From NCBI GenBank assembly GCA_031431475.1, contig JANPDL010000036.1:124001-188000 (forward strand): 64,000 nucleotides of DNA, written 5' to 3'. The stretch comes from JADCCX01 sp031431475. Lineage in GTDB: Bacteria; Pseudomonadota; Alphaproteobacteria; Rhizobiales; Beijerinckiaceae. Shown here in pieces: positions 7,767-16,659 of this stretch. The translations under genes and the position numbers were made by a program. The notes beneath the pieces were generated by a model. The model was not told where the DNA came from. It ran no database searches and was given only the letters and a program-made list of their open reading frames with translations. Within the stretch, counting starts at the first letter, position 1, and every line of letters begins with the position of its first letter.

Positions 7767-10700
7767 ATGGCCAAGGCAAACAAGACTCCGGACCCGGCGG
7801 AAGCCGCATTGTCCGCGATAGAGGAAGCACTGAACGGCAAGGCGACCGGGACCGATGGGCCGTTGGCCCCCCCTGCGATGCCGAAGGTCACAATGCCCAA
7901 GATGAACATGCCGAGGGTCAAAATGCCCAAGATCGACAAGTCCCCGGAAGTAATACTCGAGCCTTCTGCCGGGCCTGTCCTGGAATCACAAGTGCTTGTG
8001 CCTCCCGCTCCTGCCAATGAAGCGATGCCTGCGCCTGCCGCACCGGCCCCGTCTCTGGTGACGCCGACGCGCGCTGCCGCCAATGACGACAAGCGTAACG
8101 GTGCCGCACTGCTGAGCGCCTTGCAGCAACGCCCTTCCAGTGCACCGCTCTGGCTCGCCACTCTGATGTCGCTGGGCTGGCTGGCGCTGGCTGGATATTA
8201 TGTTTTCAACACGTACCACGCCTCTATCCTGTCATCCGGTGGCTATCTGGCCGAGAATAATCTGCCACTCGTTGTGGCGATTGCCGTGGCGGCTCTTCTA
8301 CCCATCATTTTCATGTTCAGCGCCGCCTCCATGGTGCGTCGCGCGCAGGAAATGCGCATTGCCGCCCGTGCCATGACCGAAGCTGCCCTGCGGCTGGTGC
8401 AGCCAGAGGCGATTGCGTCGGATTCCGTCTTCTCGCTAGGCCAGGCCATCCGCCGCGAAGTTGCCTCCATGGGCGACGGCATCGAGCGGGCCGTGGCCCG
8501 TGCGAGCGAGCTTGAAGCGCTTGTCCACAGCGAGGTTTCGCAGCTTGAGCGCTCGTATTCCGATAACGAGCTGAAAATCCGTATGCTGCTGGATGAACTC
8601 GCCAATCAGCGCGACGCTATCAATAACAATGCCTCCTCTGTCCGTGCTGCCATCATGGGTGCGCATGACAATCTCGCCAGCGACATGCAATCTGTCTCTC
8701 AGCGCATCACGGATTCGGTCACGGAAGCCGGGAACCGTGTCACTTCCGCTCTGGATGAGCGCCGCGACCAGATCGCCAGTTCTTTGTCGCGCGCCGGTGA
8801 CCAGATGATCGACCAGATCACGGTGCGTTCATCCGAATTGATCGACAGGCTTTCTGCCACGGGCGAAGGCGTGAACGACAAGATCGCCGCGACCAGCCTC
8901 GACGTTACCCGTACTATCACCGACAGCGGCGCGCAGCTTGTGGCCGAGATCGCGGATCGCGGTCATTCGGTGACGGCGCAGATCGAGAATACGGGGAATG
9001 CGGTTACCAGCCGCTTTAGTCAGAGCGCGGAGGCCGTGAATGAGTCGCTCAACCTAACAGGCAATACTCTGGTGACATCCATAGCGGATCGCGCCCAGAG
9101 CGTGAACGACATGCTGGAGATTACCGGCAATACATTGGTTAGCGCGATTACCGAGCGTTCCGAGAGTGTGAACCTGGCTCTGCAGACCACTGGCGATACG
9201 CTTGTAACGGCGATCACCGAGCGGTCGCAGCACGTGAATGATGCGCTTCAGATTACCGGGACCATGCTGATCGAAACGATGACGGAGCGTTCCTCTCTCG
9301 TCACATCCACGCTTGAGCAGACCGGTATTAGCCTGATCACATCCATCACAGACAAATCACAGGCTGTAGCCGAGACGCTCGATCACACCGGTCGTTCGCT
9401 GATCGATGCGATCGGTGATCGCGCCAACGAAGTGAACAACACCATGCGGTCGACCGGCGAAGCTCTGGTCATCGATCTCGGTATCCGCGGTGCCGAAGTC
9501 ACGCAGCGGCTGGAGGAAACCGGCAACAAGATCGCCGAGACCGTCACGACACGGGGCGACAGCCTTGCTACGCGTCTGGTCGAGACCAGCGATCGCATCA
9601 ACGATTCGATTATTGTTCACGGCAAGTCACTTGAAGAGAGTATTGCCGCTACGGGACAGCAGGCTGCGACTCTCATTTTCGAGCAAGTCGGGCATGCCCG
9701 TTCCGCATTCGAAGGCGCAGGGCAGGTCATCGCAACTGTCATCGACGGACGTACGCGCCAGGCCGAAAGCATGCTGAACAACCACGCCAACGAGGTCGAG
9801 AATCGCCTTGGCTCCCATGCGGATCAGGTCACGGGGCGTCTGGCCGAAACTGGCAAGGACATCGTGCTGGCCATCGCCACGCAGGGTAACCGCGTCAATG
9901 AGGCTCTGGCTGACAATGCACGCAGTCTTGCGGGTACGCTGGAAGCACATTCGATCAACGTGTCTGATCACCTGCACGGGTTCAACGAGACAGTTGGCGC
10001 GCGCCTGCAGAACGTCGAGGCCGTGGTCACGATCCATGGCAACGCGCTTGTCGACCGGCTCGCCGGACAAACGGAAGCCACGACCCAGACGCTGGAAGCC
10101 CAGCTTACGGCCTTTGAGGAGCGGTCCATCGGTCGCGCAAAGATTCTCAGCGGCTCGTTCGATGAACTGATCCAGCGCGTCGATACCGGCCTCGAGCGCC
10201 GGGGGCAGCAGCTGAACGAGACATTGTCTCAGCGCGCTATCGAGATTGCCCGGATCATGGGCGAAGGTAGTCGCGATGTGACGTCGGCCATGGAGACCAA
10301 GGCGAAGGAGATCGACGACACGATTAACCTGCGCACCACAACGATGACCGAACAGCTTGGTGCACGCGCCGAGCAGATTACGGCGATCCTCAGCAACAAG
10401 TCCGACGAGATTACCGCCATTCTGGGCAGCAAGTCGGACGAGATCAGCATTGTTCTGGGTGCCAAATCTGACCAGATCACGAACGTGCTCACTACCAAGG
10501 CCGAAGAAATCAACGCGACTTTGGGTGGCCGTGCCAACGAGATCGCTGAAACGCTTGATACGCGCGTTGGTAATTTCGAGGAGCGTGTCGTGCGTCGTCT
10601 CGACAGTGTTTCGGAAGCCATCGACAAGAAGGGCTTCCAGCTCGCAGCATCTCTCGGTCAGCGGACAGAGGAAATCACCACGCTCTTCGTCGAGCGGGGT

Positions 10701-12383
10701 GCCAATCTGGTGGGCGAACTGGGCGCGCGCGGCGAAGCGATCGCCCGCGAAGTTGCTGAAGTTGGTGAAACCGTCATTCGTGCCATCGAGACGCGCGGCA
10801 GCGCTGTCGCGGATGTGCTTGAGCGGAACGGAGGAGCTGTCGCCGCCCTCATCGATACCAAGGGTCAGGAACTCACGGGACGCATCAATGCCTCCACGCA
10901 GGAGTTCAACACGGCCATTGTCGGCGGTGCGGAACAGTCGGTGCGCGGCCTGACACAGGCGCATCGCAAGCTTAGCGGCGAGATCACCGAGGTGCTCAAC
11001 CGCCTGGGCGATGCCAACGGTGTTCTCAACAACATCCTGGCGTCCGCCACGAACAATCTGGAAGCCGTCGAAACGGGCCTCACAGAGCGTGTGCGTGAGC
11101 TGGAAGGCGCAATGGGCCAGATTCTTGCTGATACAGCCAGTACGTCGGAACGGGTCGAAGTGCAGGTCGGTGTGCTGCGTGAAGTATCGGGTGGCGTGCT
11201 CAAGGAAGCCAGCGTCCTGTCGCAGAACATCCAGATGCAGGGTACGGCTCTGGCGCGTGCCGCTGAGGAACTGGCCGCTGCACAGACTCGCGTGGACACA
11301 GCACTCGAGCGCAAACATGATGATGTCCGCACGCTTGTGGGAGCCATCGAGCACCAGAGCGGCGAGATGGAAGCCATGATGAATGGCTTCCGGCAGTTGC
11401 TGCAGGAAAGCCTGTCGGCAGCGGAAGATCGGGCGCGTGACCTCAGCACGACGCTGCATGGTGCATCTGAAAATGCGACTGCCAATATAACCGAGCAATA
11501 TGAGTTGATCCGCAATCTCTCGGCCAAGGAGCGTGAGCGGACCAGTACAAATCTCCGGGCCAGCTATGAGCAGGCCATGGGCGAACTGGGTTCGGTCTTC
11601 TCAGAGGCGACGGAGCGGTTCCGCGGCACAGCCGAGCAGCTTCGCGGCATGACTGCGGAGATCGCGCAGGAGCTTGAATCGACCCGCGCCGAGATCAGCC
11701 GCAGCACGATGAGTATGCCGCGAGATCTGAAGGCGCAGACAGGTGCCATCAAGCGCGCCGTTGGTGACCAGCTTCAGGCACTCAGTGAGCTCAATGCCAT
11801 TGTCGAGCGCACCGGCCTTGATGCCGCACCGGCCCAGCCTATGAAGCGTCCGGCACCTGCACTTGAACGTCCAGTGCCGCAACCCGCGCCGGTACCCCGC
11901 GCTGTTGCTCCGGTCAGGGCACCTGTGGCCCAGCGTGCGCCGCAGGCTACCGGTCGTGCAGGTGGTTGGCTGTCCGACCTACTGACGAGCGCTTCGACCG
12001 GGGAAGTGCCTGATGCCAACCGCGCCAGCCCGACCGAACAGGGCCTTGAGGCGCTGGATGTAATCTCGGGTGATATCGCCCGACTCGTGGACAGCGATGC
12101 TGTCGTGGATGCCTGGGATCGCTACACCGTTGGTGAGCGCAGCGTCTTCACGCGCCGTCTCTACACCCTGCAAGGTCAGCAGACATTCGATGAAGTCCGC
12201 CGCCGCTACCGCCGCGAGCCGGACTTCCGCGAGACGATTGACCGATATGTGGAAGAGTTCGAGCGGTTGCTAAAGGATGTTGCATCCGAAGGTCGCGACG
12301 GCGCCGTCGCCCGCACCTATCTCACCTCGGATACAGGCAAGGTCTACACCATGCTGGCTCATGCAGCGGGACGCTTCGAGTAA
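7767..12383 (+). CDS. Giant coiled-coil membrane protein, likely growth-pole-ring (GPR/RgsE-type) homologue
   Basis: A 1538-residue protein. The cytoplasmic N-terminus (1-125) is Ala/Pro-rich and holds a short MPxxx pentad array (38-57). Two membrane segments follow (about 128-148 and 166-188). From about residue 200 to 1330 come uninterrupted amphipathic helices with exact 22- and 11-residue periods. The end is a Pro-rich linker (about 1355-1405) and a compact C-terminal domain of about 120 residues. This design matches the Agrobacterium growth pole ring protein and Sinorhizobium RgsE, which organise polar growth in Hyphomicrobiales and are described as apolipoprotein-like. That role is inferred, and the known proteins are longer (around 2100 residues). 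The start is placed at MAKANK; an ATG or GTG eight codons upstream is possible. The gene ends at a strong bidirectional terminator shared with the Mla operon. Confidence 0.8.
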   Translation: MAKANKTPDPAEAALSAIEEALNGKATGTDGPLAPPAMPKVTMPKMNMPRVKMPKIDKSPEVILEPSAGPVLESQVLVPPAPANEAMPAPAAPAPSLVTPTRAAANDDKRNGAALLSALQQRPSSAPLWLATLMSLGWLALAGYYVFNTYHASILSSGGYLAENNLPLVVAIAVAALLPIIFMFSAASMVRRAQEMRIAARAMTEAALRLVQPEAIASDSVFSLGQAIRREVASMGDGIERAVARASELEALVHSEVSQLERSYSDNELKIRMLLDELANQRDAINNNASSVRAAIMGAHDNLASDMQSVSQRITDSVTEAGNRVTSALDERRDQIASSLSRAGDQMIDQITVRSSELIDRLSATGEGVNDKIAATSLDVTRTITDSGAQLVAEIADRGHSVTAQIENTGNAVTSRFSQSAEAVNESLNLTGNTLVTSIADRAQSVNDMLEITGNTLVSAITERSESVNLALQTTGDTLVTAITERSQHVNDALQITGTMLIETMTERSSLVTSTLEQTGISLITSITDKSQAVAETLDHTGRSLIDAIGDRANEVNNTMRSTGEALVIDLGIRGAEVTQRLEETGNKIAETVTTRGDSLATRLVETSDRINDSIIVHGKSLEESIAATGQQAATLIFEQVGHARSAFEGAGQVIATVIDGRTRQAESMLNNHANEVENRLGSHADQVTGRLAETGKDIVLAIATQGNRVNEALADNARSLAGTLEAHSINVSDHLHGFNETVGARLQNVEAVVTIHGNALVDRLAGQTEATTQTLEAQLTAFEERSIGRAKILSGSFDELIQRVDTGLERRGQQLNETLSQRAIEIARIMGEGSRDVTSAMETKAKEIDDTINLRTTTMTEQLGARAEQITAILSNKSDEITAILGSKSDEISIVLGAKSDQITNVLTTKAEEINATLGGRANEIAETLDTRVGNFEERVVRRLDSVSEAIDKKGFQLAASLGQRTEEITTLFVERGANLVGELGARGEAIAREVAEVGETVIRAIETRGSAVADVLERNGGAVAALIDTKGQELTGRINASTQEFNTAIVGGAEQSVRGLTQAHRKLSGEITEVLNRLGDANGVLNNILASATNNLEAVETGLTERVRELEGAMGQILADTASTSERVEVQVGVLREVSGGVLKEASVLSQNIQMQGTALARAAEELAAAQTRVDTALERKHDDVRTLVGAIEHQSGEMEAMMNGFRQLLQESLSAAEDRARDLSTTLHGASENATANITEQYELIRNLSAKERERTSTNLRASYEQAMGELGSVFSEATERFRGTAEQLRGMTAEIAQELESTRAEISRSTMSMPRDLKAQTGAIKRAVGDQLQALSELNAIVERTGLDAAPAQPMKRPAPALERPVPQPAPVPRAVAPVRAPVAQRAPQATGRAGGWLSDLLTSASTGEVPDANRASPTEQGLEALDVISGDIARLVDSDAVVDAWDRYTVGERSVFTRRLYTLQGQQTFDEVRRRYRREPDFRETIDRYVEEFERLLKDVASEGRDGAVARTYLTSDTGKVYTMLAHAAGRFE
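9036..9695 (+). repeat. Ten 22-residue (66-bp) repeats inside the GPR-like gene
   Basis: Ten consecutive units of 22 codons can be laid out without gaps, each beginning like VNESLNLTG, with a consensus close to V-N-x-x-L-x-x-T-G-x-x-L-V-x-x-I-x-x-R-x-x-x. The units are similar at protein level but diverged in DNA, so this is an old repeat under selection and not a recent expansion. The 22-residue period (two hendecads) is that of apolipoprotein A-type amphipathic helices. Confidence 0.85.
10377..10541 (+). repeat. Five 11-residue (33-bp) repeats inside the GPR-like gene
   Basis: Five successive hendecads, ITAILSNKSDE, ITAILGSKSDE, ISIVLGAKSDQ, ITNVLTTKAEE and INATLGGRANE, follow each other exactly. 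They show the basic 11-residue unit from which the 22-residue units elsewhere in the protein are built. The first two are close enough in DNA to suggest fairly recent duplication. Confidence 0.85.
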
Positions 12384-12404
12384 ACCCGCCACAAAGCTGG
12401 ATAC

Positions 12405-12443
12405 GAAAAAACCGCCGCACCAAAGGGTTCGAGCGGTTTTTTC
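12405..12443. terminator. Bidirectional rho-independent terminator
   Basis: GAAAAAACCGC and GCGGTTTTTTC form a perfect eleven-base-pair stem around a 17-base loop, with A-run and T-run on the two sides. It lies between the convergent ends of the GPR-like gene and the Mla operon and can serve both. Confidence 0.85.
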
Positions 12444-12464
12444 AACCCAGCATGAAACTCAATG

Positions 12465-13046
12465 TTATCCTATAGCCGCCGCCCACGCCGTGATATCGGC
12501 TAGAACACGCCCCAGCGCTTTATCGAGTGCCTGTGAAGCGCCCTGGCCATCGATAGCACCAATTGCGGCTGATGACGCGAAGAGCCTCGCGTTGCTGACT
12601 GCGCCATTGCCGGCGTTGACCAATTTCACGGCGATCTCGACAAGGGCATCGCGCGATACTTCACGAATCTCAAATGCACGGATATCCAGCAGCAGCTGAT
12701 ACGCACCCGTCAGTCTGTCGCCCGGACGACCCACGGCGGAGCGCCCGCTGTTCTCGAAGGTCTGGATCAAGCGGGTCTGGACGAGGCGCGGAAGCCGGTC
12801 CGACCATTGCGCCCGCGGCAGATAAGTCAGTTCGGCATTGGCAGAACGGACAACGATCCTCTCACTGTCGAGTGTGGAAACTGCGGTGGGCTCGCTCACA
12901 ATTATGGCTCTCCTGCCACCGCCGGAGCGCCTCAGTCCCTCGCGGGGAGCAGAGAGATCAAAGGTCGTGGGCGCAGGACCGCCGCCGCAACCCGCAAGCG
13001 ATGCAAGGGACGTGGCCAGCATGGAACGTCGCGAAAGATCACTCAT
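12465..13046 (-). CDS. ABC-type transport auxiliary lipoprotein (PqiC/YmbA-like)
   Basis: A 193-residue predicted lipoprotein. The N-terminus has basic residues, a hydrophobic stretch and the lipobox LAGC, then a domain resembling the ABC-type transport auxiliary lipoprotein component (DUF330/PqiC). Such proteins are outer-membrane partners of MCE lipid transporters. It is the last gene of the mlaE-mlaF-mlaD operon on the minus strand, 31 bp after the MCE gene, which supports the assignment. The Ser-Arg-Arg near the start could also suggest Tat recognition, but the lipobox is clear. Confidence 0.85.
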   Translation of the reverse strand: MSDLSRRSMLATSLASLAGCGGGPAPTTFDLSAPREGLRRSGGGRRAIIVSEPTAVSTLDSERIVVRSANAELTYLPRAQWSDRLPRLVQTRLIQTFENSGRSAVGRPGDRLTGAYQLLLDIRAFEIREVSRDALVEIAVKLVNAGNGAVSNARLFASSAAIGAIDGQGASQALDKALGRVLADITAWAAAIG

Positions 13047-13077
13047 GCGGGTAGGACAGCGGAAAAAGGAGCTTGCA

Positions 13078-14463
13078 CTATCGTTGACCTGAATATTCGG
13101 GAACGGATGGTTTGCCGCCAGTAATGATCTGTGAGGGATCGCGGCTGAGGCTGCGCACCGCGCGATTGACTTCGTTCACAGCACGGCGTGCGTCGGCAGC
13201 CAGTGCCTCGACATCCCGTCCGCCTGAGCTTGTCAGGCGGTTGATACCTGCCGTGATCTCCTGTGTGCGGCGATCCAGACTGCGCGCCAGTTTCTCGATC
13301 GATTTTGCCATCTCGCTGAAATCAGCGGCGCGCCCGTTGACGTTCTCGACGAGGTCACGGAATGAGCGGGCTGCTGCGCCAACGTCAGCGAACGCACCTT
13401 TGCCCTCGCCTTCGTTGCTTCCGAGGAAGCGTGAGGCAGCGGTCAGGACGCCTTCCACCTTGTCCGATGCAACGCGCAAGGTGGCCGTGATTGCCGCGAT
13501 ATCCTTCAGTGCCTTGTCCGTGGCATCAGTGTTGTTGCCGAAGACCGTGGTAATCCTGTCGATGTTATCGACGGTACGACCGATTTTCTGGCTGTCCAGC
13601 GCCTTCGTGATCCGATCAATCTCGGTGAAGGCGGAATCGAGTTTCTGTGATGTTTCGGACAGCCGCTTCGTCAGCACGGCACCGTCGGCGAGAATGCCGG
13701 CAATGTTGCTGCGGTTGTCGGCAAGCCCCTGCGTGAAGGCCTCTGCATTGGCAATCGTGCGGTTGACGCTGCCCGTATTGAGACCACGCAGGATCTCCTC
13801 CGCCGCTGTAGAGAGCGTCTCGAGTCGGCCTGAAAGCGAGGAAATGCGTTGTGACGTCTCACCGATCGAGGCCAGGAACGCGCCGACACCTGCGGAATTG
13901 TCCGCGAGTGCCTTGGCGAACGTCTCGACGCTTTTGATGGTGCCGCCGATAGACCCCTCATTGTCCGCCACGACCTTCTCGACCCTGGCGAGGATCGCAT
14001 CGGTGCGTGTCGCCAGCCTTTGCGCTGTTTCCAGAATGTCCTGGAAGTCCGAGCGGTCAGCATAGATCACGGCGCGTCCCCCATCAGGAGCGACGAGTGC
14101 GGGAGCGCCGGCTGTGCCGCCCGACATCTGCACGGAGGCTTGCCCAGTGAGCCCCTGATATTCAAGCCTTGCACGGGTATCAGTCTTCACAGGTGTTTTC
14201 TGGTCGATCTCGATGATGGCCATGACGCGGCTTGGATCGCTGGGGACAAGGTCGATCACGGTGACCTCGCCGACCCTCAGGCCGTTGAATCTCACGACCG
14301 AGCCCCGGTTCAGGCCAGAGACCGAGCCCGTAAAGATCACACGATAGCTCACCTTCTGGCTGCTGGAACGCCCTGCGGAAAACCAATAGACGAAGCCAAG
14401 CATCCCGGCGAAAACCGCCAGGGTGAAAAGGCCGATCAGGGCGTAGTTGGCTCTGGTCTCCAT
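13078..14463 (-). CDS. mlaD: MlaD-family MCE protein, periplasmic lipid-binding subunit
   Basis: A 461-residue protein with one N-terminal membrane anchor (about 8-27) and an MCE domain (about 38-115, with GSVVRFNGLRVGEV). It is followed by a long helical region to the C-terminus. In Mla systems this subunit forms a hexameric ring on the permease and shuttles phospholipid across the periplasm. The C-terminal helices, absent from the short E. coli MlaD, are common in longer MCE proteins and may form a needle-like barrel. The gene lies between the ATPase and lipoprotein genes in one minus-strand operon. Confidence 0.92.
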   Translation of the reverse strand: METRANYALIGLFTLAVFAGMLGFVYWFSAGRSSSQKVSYRVIFTGSVSGLNRGSVVRFNGLRVGEVTVIDLVPSDPSRVMAIIEIDQKTPVKTDTRARLEYQGLTGQASVQMSGGTAGAPALVAPDGGRAVIYADRSDFQDILETAQRLATRTDAILARVEKVVADNEGSIGGTIKSVETFAKALADNSAGVGAFLASIGETSQRISSLSGRLETLSTAAEEILRGLNTGSVNRTIANAEAFTQGLADNRSNIAGILADGAVLTKRLSETSQKLDSAFTEIDRITKALDSQKIGRTVDNIDRITTVFGNNTDATDKALKDIAAITATLRVASDKVEGVLTAASRFLGSNEGEGKGAFADVGAAARSFRDLVENVNGRAADFSEMAKSIEKLARSLDRRTQEITAGINRLTSSGGRDVEALAADARRAVNEVNRAVRSLSRDPSQIITGGKPSVPEYSGQR

Positions 14464-14484
14464 TACTCTTCCGTCTTGTCCGCG

Positions 14485-15285
14485 TTAGCGGCTCCCCAGT
14501 GTCCGATGAGCGCGTGGCCCGGTGAAATACGCCTTCAGCCAAGGGTGGCTGGTGTGAACCATGGCCTCCATGTCGCCAGAGGCCAGGACCTTGCCTTCGC
14601 CCAACGCCACGATGCGATCACAGATCGTACCAAGGCTGTCGAGATCGTGGGTTACCATGAACACTGTCAGGCCCAAAGTCTTCTGCAATGTCACGGTCAG
14701 CTCGTCGAAATCCCCAGCTCCGATTGGGTCCAGCCCAGAAGTCGGCTCGTCCAGAAAGACGATCTCCGGATCAAGCGCCAAAGCGCGGGCGAGAGCTGCG
14801 CGCTTGATCATGCCACCGGACAATTCCGACGGAAATTTGTCACCCGCATCGGCTTTCAGTCCGACCATCTCGATCTTCATCACGGCGAGATCATCCAGCA
14901 TGGCGTCCGACAGGTCGAGATGCTCGCGCATGGGCAGCTGAATATTCTGTTTCACGGTCAGCGACGAGAAAAGTGCACCTTGCTGAAACAGAATTCCCCA
15001 CCTCTTTTCAACGCCTTGCCGCTCTTTTTCCGACAAGGTTTCCATGTCCTGACCGAAGACGTGGATCGTCCCGCGTTTCTTGGGTAACAGTCCGACAATC
15101 GTCCGCATCAGCACTGATTTGCCAGTGCCTGACGCGCCGACCACACCCAGGATTTCGCCCCGAAAGACATCCAGCGACAGGCCGTCATTGACCAGCCGGT
15201 CGCCGAAGCCGACTGCAAGGTCCTGGACTTCGATCACCTTTTCGCGCGTGGCGTCGTCCTGTTTGCCATTGCCTGCTGCCATCAT
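14485..15285 (-). CDS. mlaF: MlaF-type ABC transporter ATPase
   Basis: A 266-residue ATP-binding subunit. Walker A is GASGTGKS, the signature LSGGM precedes IKRAALARAL, and Walker B is IVFLDEPTSGLDP. The GTP-like signature variant and the length fit MlaF. It energises lipid movement by the permease encoded four bases upstream. The protein begins with two Met codons; I use the first. There is no separate STAS-domain (MlaB) gene, because that domain is fused to the permease. Confidence 0.93.
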   Translation of the reverse strand: MMAAGNGKQDDATREKVIEVQDLAVGFGDRLVNDGLSLDVFRGEILGVVGASGTGKSVLMRTIVGLLPKKRGTIHVFGQDMETLSEKERQGVEKRWGILFQQGALFSSLTVKQNIQLPMREHLDLSDAMLDDLAVMKIEMVGLKADAGDKFPSELSGGMIKRAALARALALDPEIVFLDEPTSGLDPIGAGDFDELTVTLQKTLGLTVFMVTHDLDSLGTICDRIVALGEGKVLASGDMEAMVHTSHPWLKAYFTGPRAHRTLGSR

Positions 15286-15289
15286 CGCC

Positions 15290-16396
15290 TCAGTACCGGA
15301 TTGCGGCGAAGAACATGGCGAAAAGGCCGTCGACGACGATCACCATGAAAATGGCTTTCACCACAGACGCCGTGGTTTGCTGGCCCAGTGATTCGGCAGA
15401 GCCTTTCACGGCCATGCCCTCGATGCTGGCGATCAGGCCGATCACCAGAGCCATCACGGGTGCCTTGATGAGGCCGACCATGAAGGTGTTGATGCTGATG
15501 GCGTTCTGCAGTCGCGTCAGAAAGACATCGGGACTGACATCGCCATAGGCCCAGGCCACAAGCCCGCCGCCGAACAGACCGGCAATCGAGGCGATGAAGG
15601 TCAGCATCGGCAGGCATATGATCAGCGCCAGAATGCGCGGAACGATCAGCACCTCCATCGGATCGAGCCCCATGGTGCGCAAAGCGTCGATTTCCTCCCG
15701 CATTTTCATCGAGCCGATTTCCGCCGTGATGGCAGAGCCTGACCGTCCGGCGATCATGATGGAGGTCAACAGCACGCCCAGTACGCGCAGGATGAGGATG
15801 CCCAGAAGGTCCGCCACAAAAGCCGTGGTGCCGAATGTCTGGAGCTGGAACACGGATTGCTGGGCGATGATGCCGCCCACGAGGAACGAGATGAGCGCGA
15901 TGATCGGCACCGATCGAAAGCCGAACATCTCGATCTGTTTCACAATTGCAGGCCAGCGGAAACGGCTGGGGTGGAGAATCATCCGGCCCAAGGCAGCCAC
16001 AAAACCGCCGAGAAAGCTGATGCCACCTGCAATATCCTTGCCGAAACCAGCCACTCCCTGGCCGACATCGACGAGCAGGTCGACCAGCGTGATTGATGTT
16101 GAAGGTTTCAGCGGTATCGGCTGCGTCACCGCTTCTGCCAGAAGAATCTCGTGGCTGCGGGACATGCCGCTGAAGGCGAGTTTCCGGCCCAGAGCCTCCT
16201 GTCCGCTGCGCAGACGCGACAAGGACAATGCGCCGAGCGTATCGAAGGTCGAAATGCCCGAGAAGTCCACAGTGAAGGATTTTCCGGTGGTGTCGGCGGC
16301 CTTTTTCATGAGGTCTTCGACGGTCCGGCCATGGCGCATGGTCCAGTCACCGGTCAGCAACAGCGTATCGCCAGCATTGCCGCTGGCGATCTGCAT
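15290..16396 (-). CDS. mlaE: MlaE-type permease with fused N-terminal STAS domain
   Basis: A 368-residue protein from the chosen ATG (16396). An N-terminal STAS-like domain (about 1-95, with TVDFSGISTFDTLGAL) corresponds to MlaB of E. coli. It is fused to the MlaE/YrbE permease domain with several membrane segments (about 115-368), including the family stretch EIGSMKMREEIDALRTMG. It is the inner-membrane channel of the phospholipid transporter. The frame remains open to 16678; ATGs at 16549 and 16678 are possible but would add sequence unlike the family. It is first in the mlaE-F-D-lipoprotein operon. The 263 bp upstream (16397-16659) separate it from the divergent CheZ-like gene and should hold both promoters. 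Confidence 0.9.
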   Translation of the reverse strand: MQIASGNAGDTLLLTGDWTMRHGRTVEDLMKKAADTTGKSFTVDFSGISTFDTLGALSLSRLRSGQEALGRKLAFSGMSRSHEILLAEAVTQPIPLKPSTSITLVDLLVDVGQGVAGFGKDIAGGISFLGGFVAALGRMILHPSRFRWPAIVKQIEMFGFRSVPIIALISFLVGGIIAQQSVFQLQTFGTTAFVADLLGILILRVLGVLLTSIMIAGRSGSAITAEIGSMKMREEIDALRTMGLDPMEVLIVPRILALIICLPMLTFIASIAGLFGGGLVAWAYGDVSPDVFLTRLQNAISINTFMVGLIKAPVMALVIGLIASIEGMAVKGSAESLGQQTTASVVKAIFMVIVVDGLFAMFFAAIRY

Positions 16397-16642
16397 GGCG
16401 GGCGCCACGCTCTTGTCCCGTAACTGCGACGTCTCTTGCAACCGCAACAATCCTTGCGTCCAATGCAGGTAGACATGGCCTGTCGCATGGCGAAAGACAA
16501 CCGCCTTGATGTGCTGATACAGCGGCCGGAGCATGCCCAGAAAACGCATATTGACGCGACAGCGTAACGCTTCGTTAGGGTAACCATGGCTCACTGCGGA
16601 CGTTAAAGCTTGCGATGTGTGCACCTTGCCGCATCGCAACGT

Positions 16643-16657
16643 CATGTTTGGAACATG
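16643..16657. promoter_or_regulatory. Perfect inverted repeat just before the CheZ-like start codon
   Basis: CATGTT-TGG-AACATG ends two bases before the ATG at 16660, where a ribosome-binding site would be expected, and no Shine-Dalgarno sequence is visible. It could be a protein operator or a small hairpin limiting translation. Function is inference only. Confidence 0.35.
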
Positions 16658-16659
16658 CA

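Noticed and set aside
9036..9695. Regular 66-bp spacing considered as a CRISPR array
   Set aside because: The period lies within a continuous reading frame, units differ in DNA, and there are no unique spacers or cas genes.
9627..11498. Long open frame on the minus strand opposite the GPR-like gene
   Set aside because: It runs antisense to a clear repeat protein, has no family features, and its amino-acid pattern is what a GC-rich repetitive coding strand yields in reverse.
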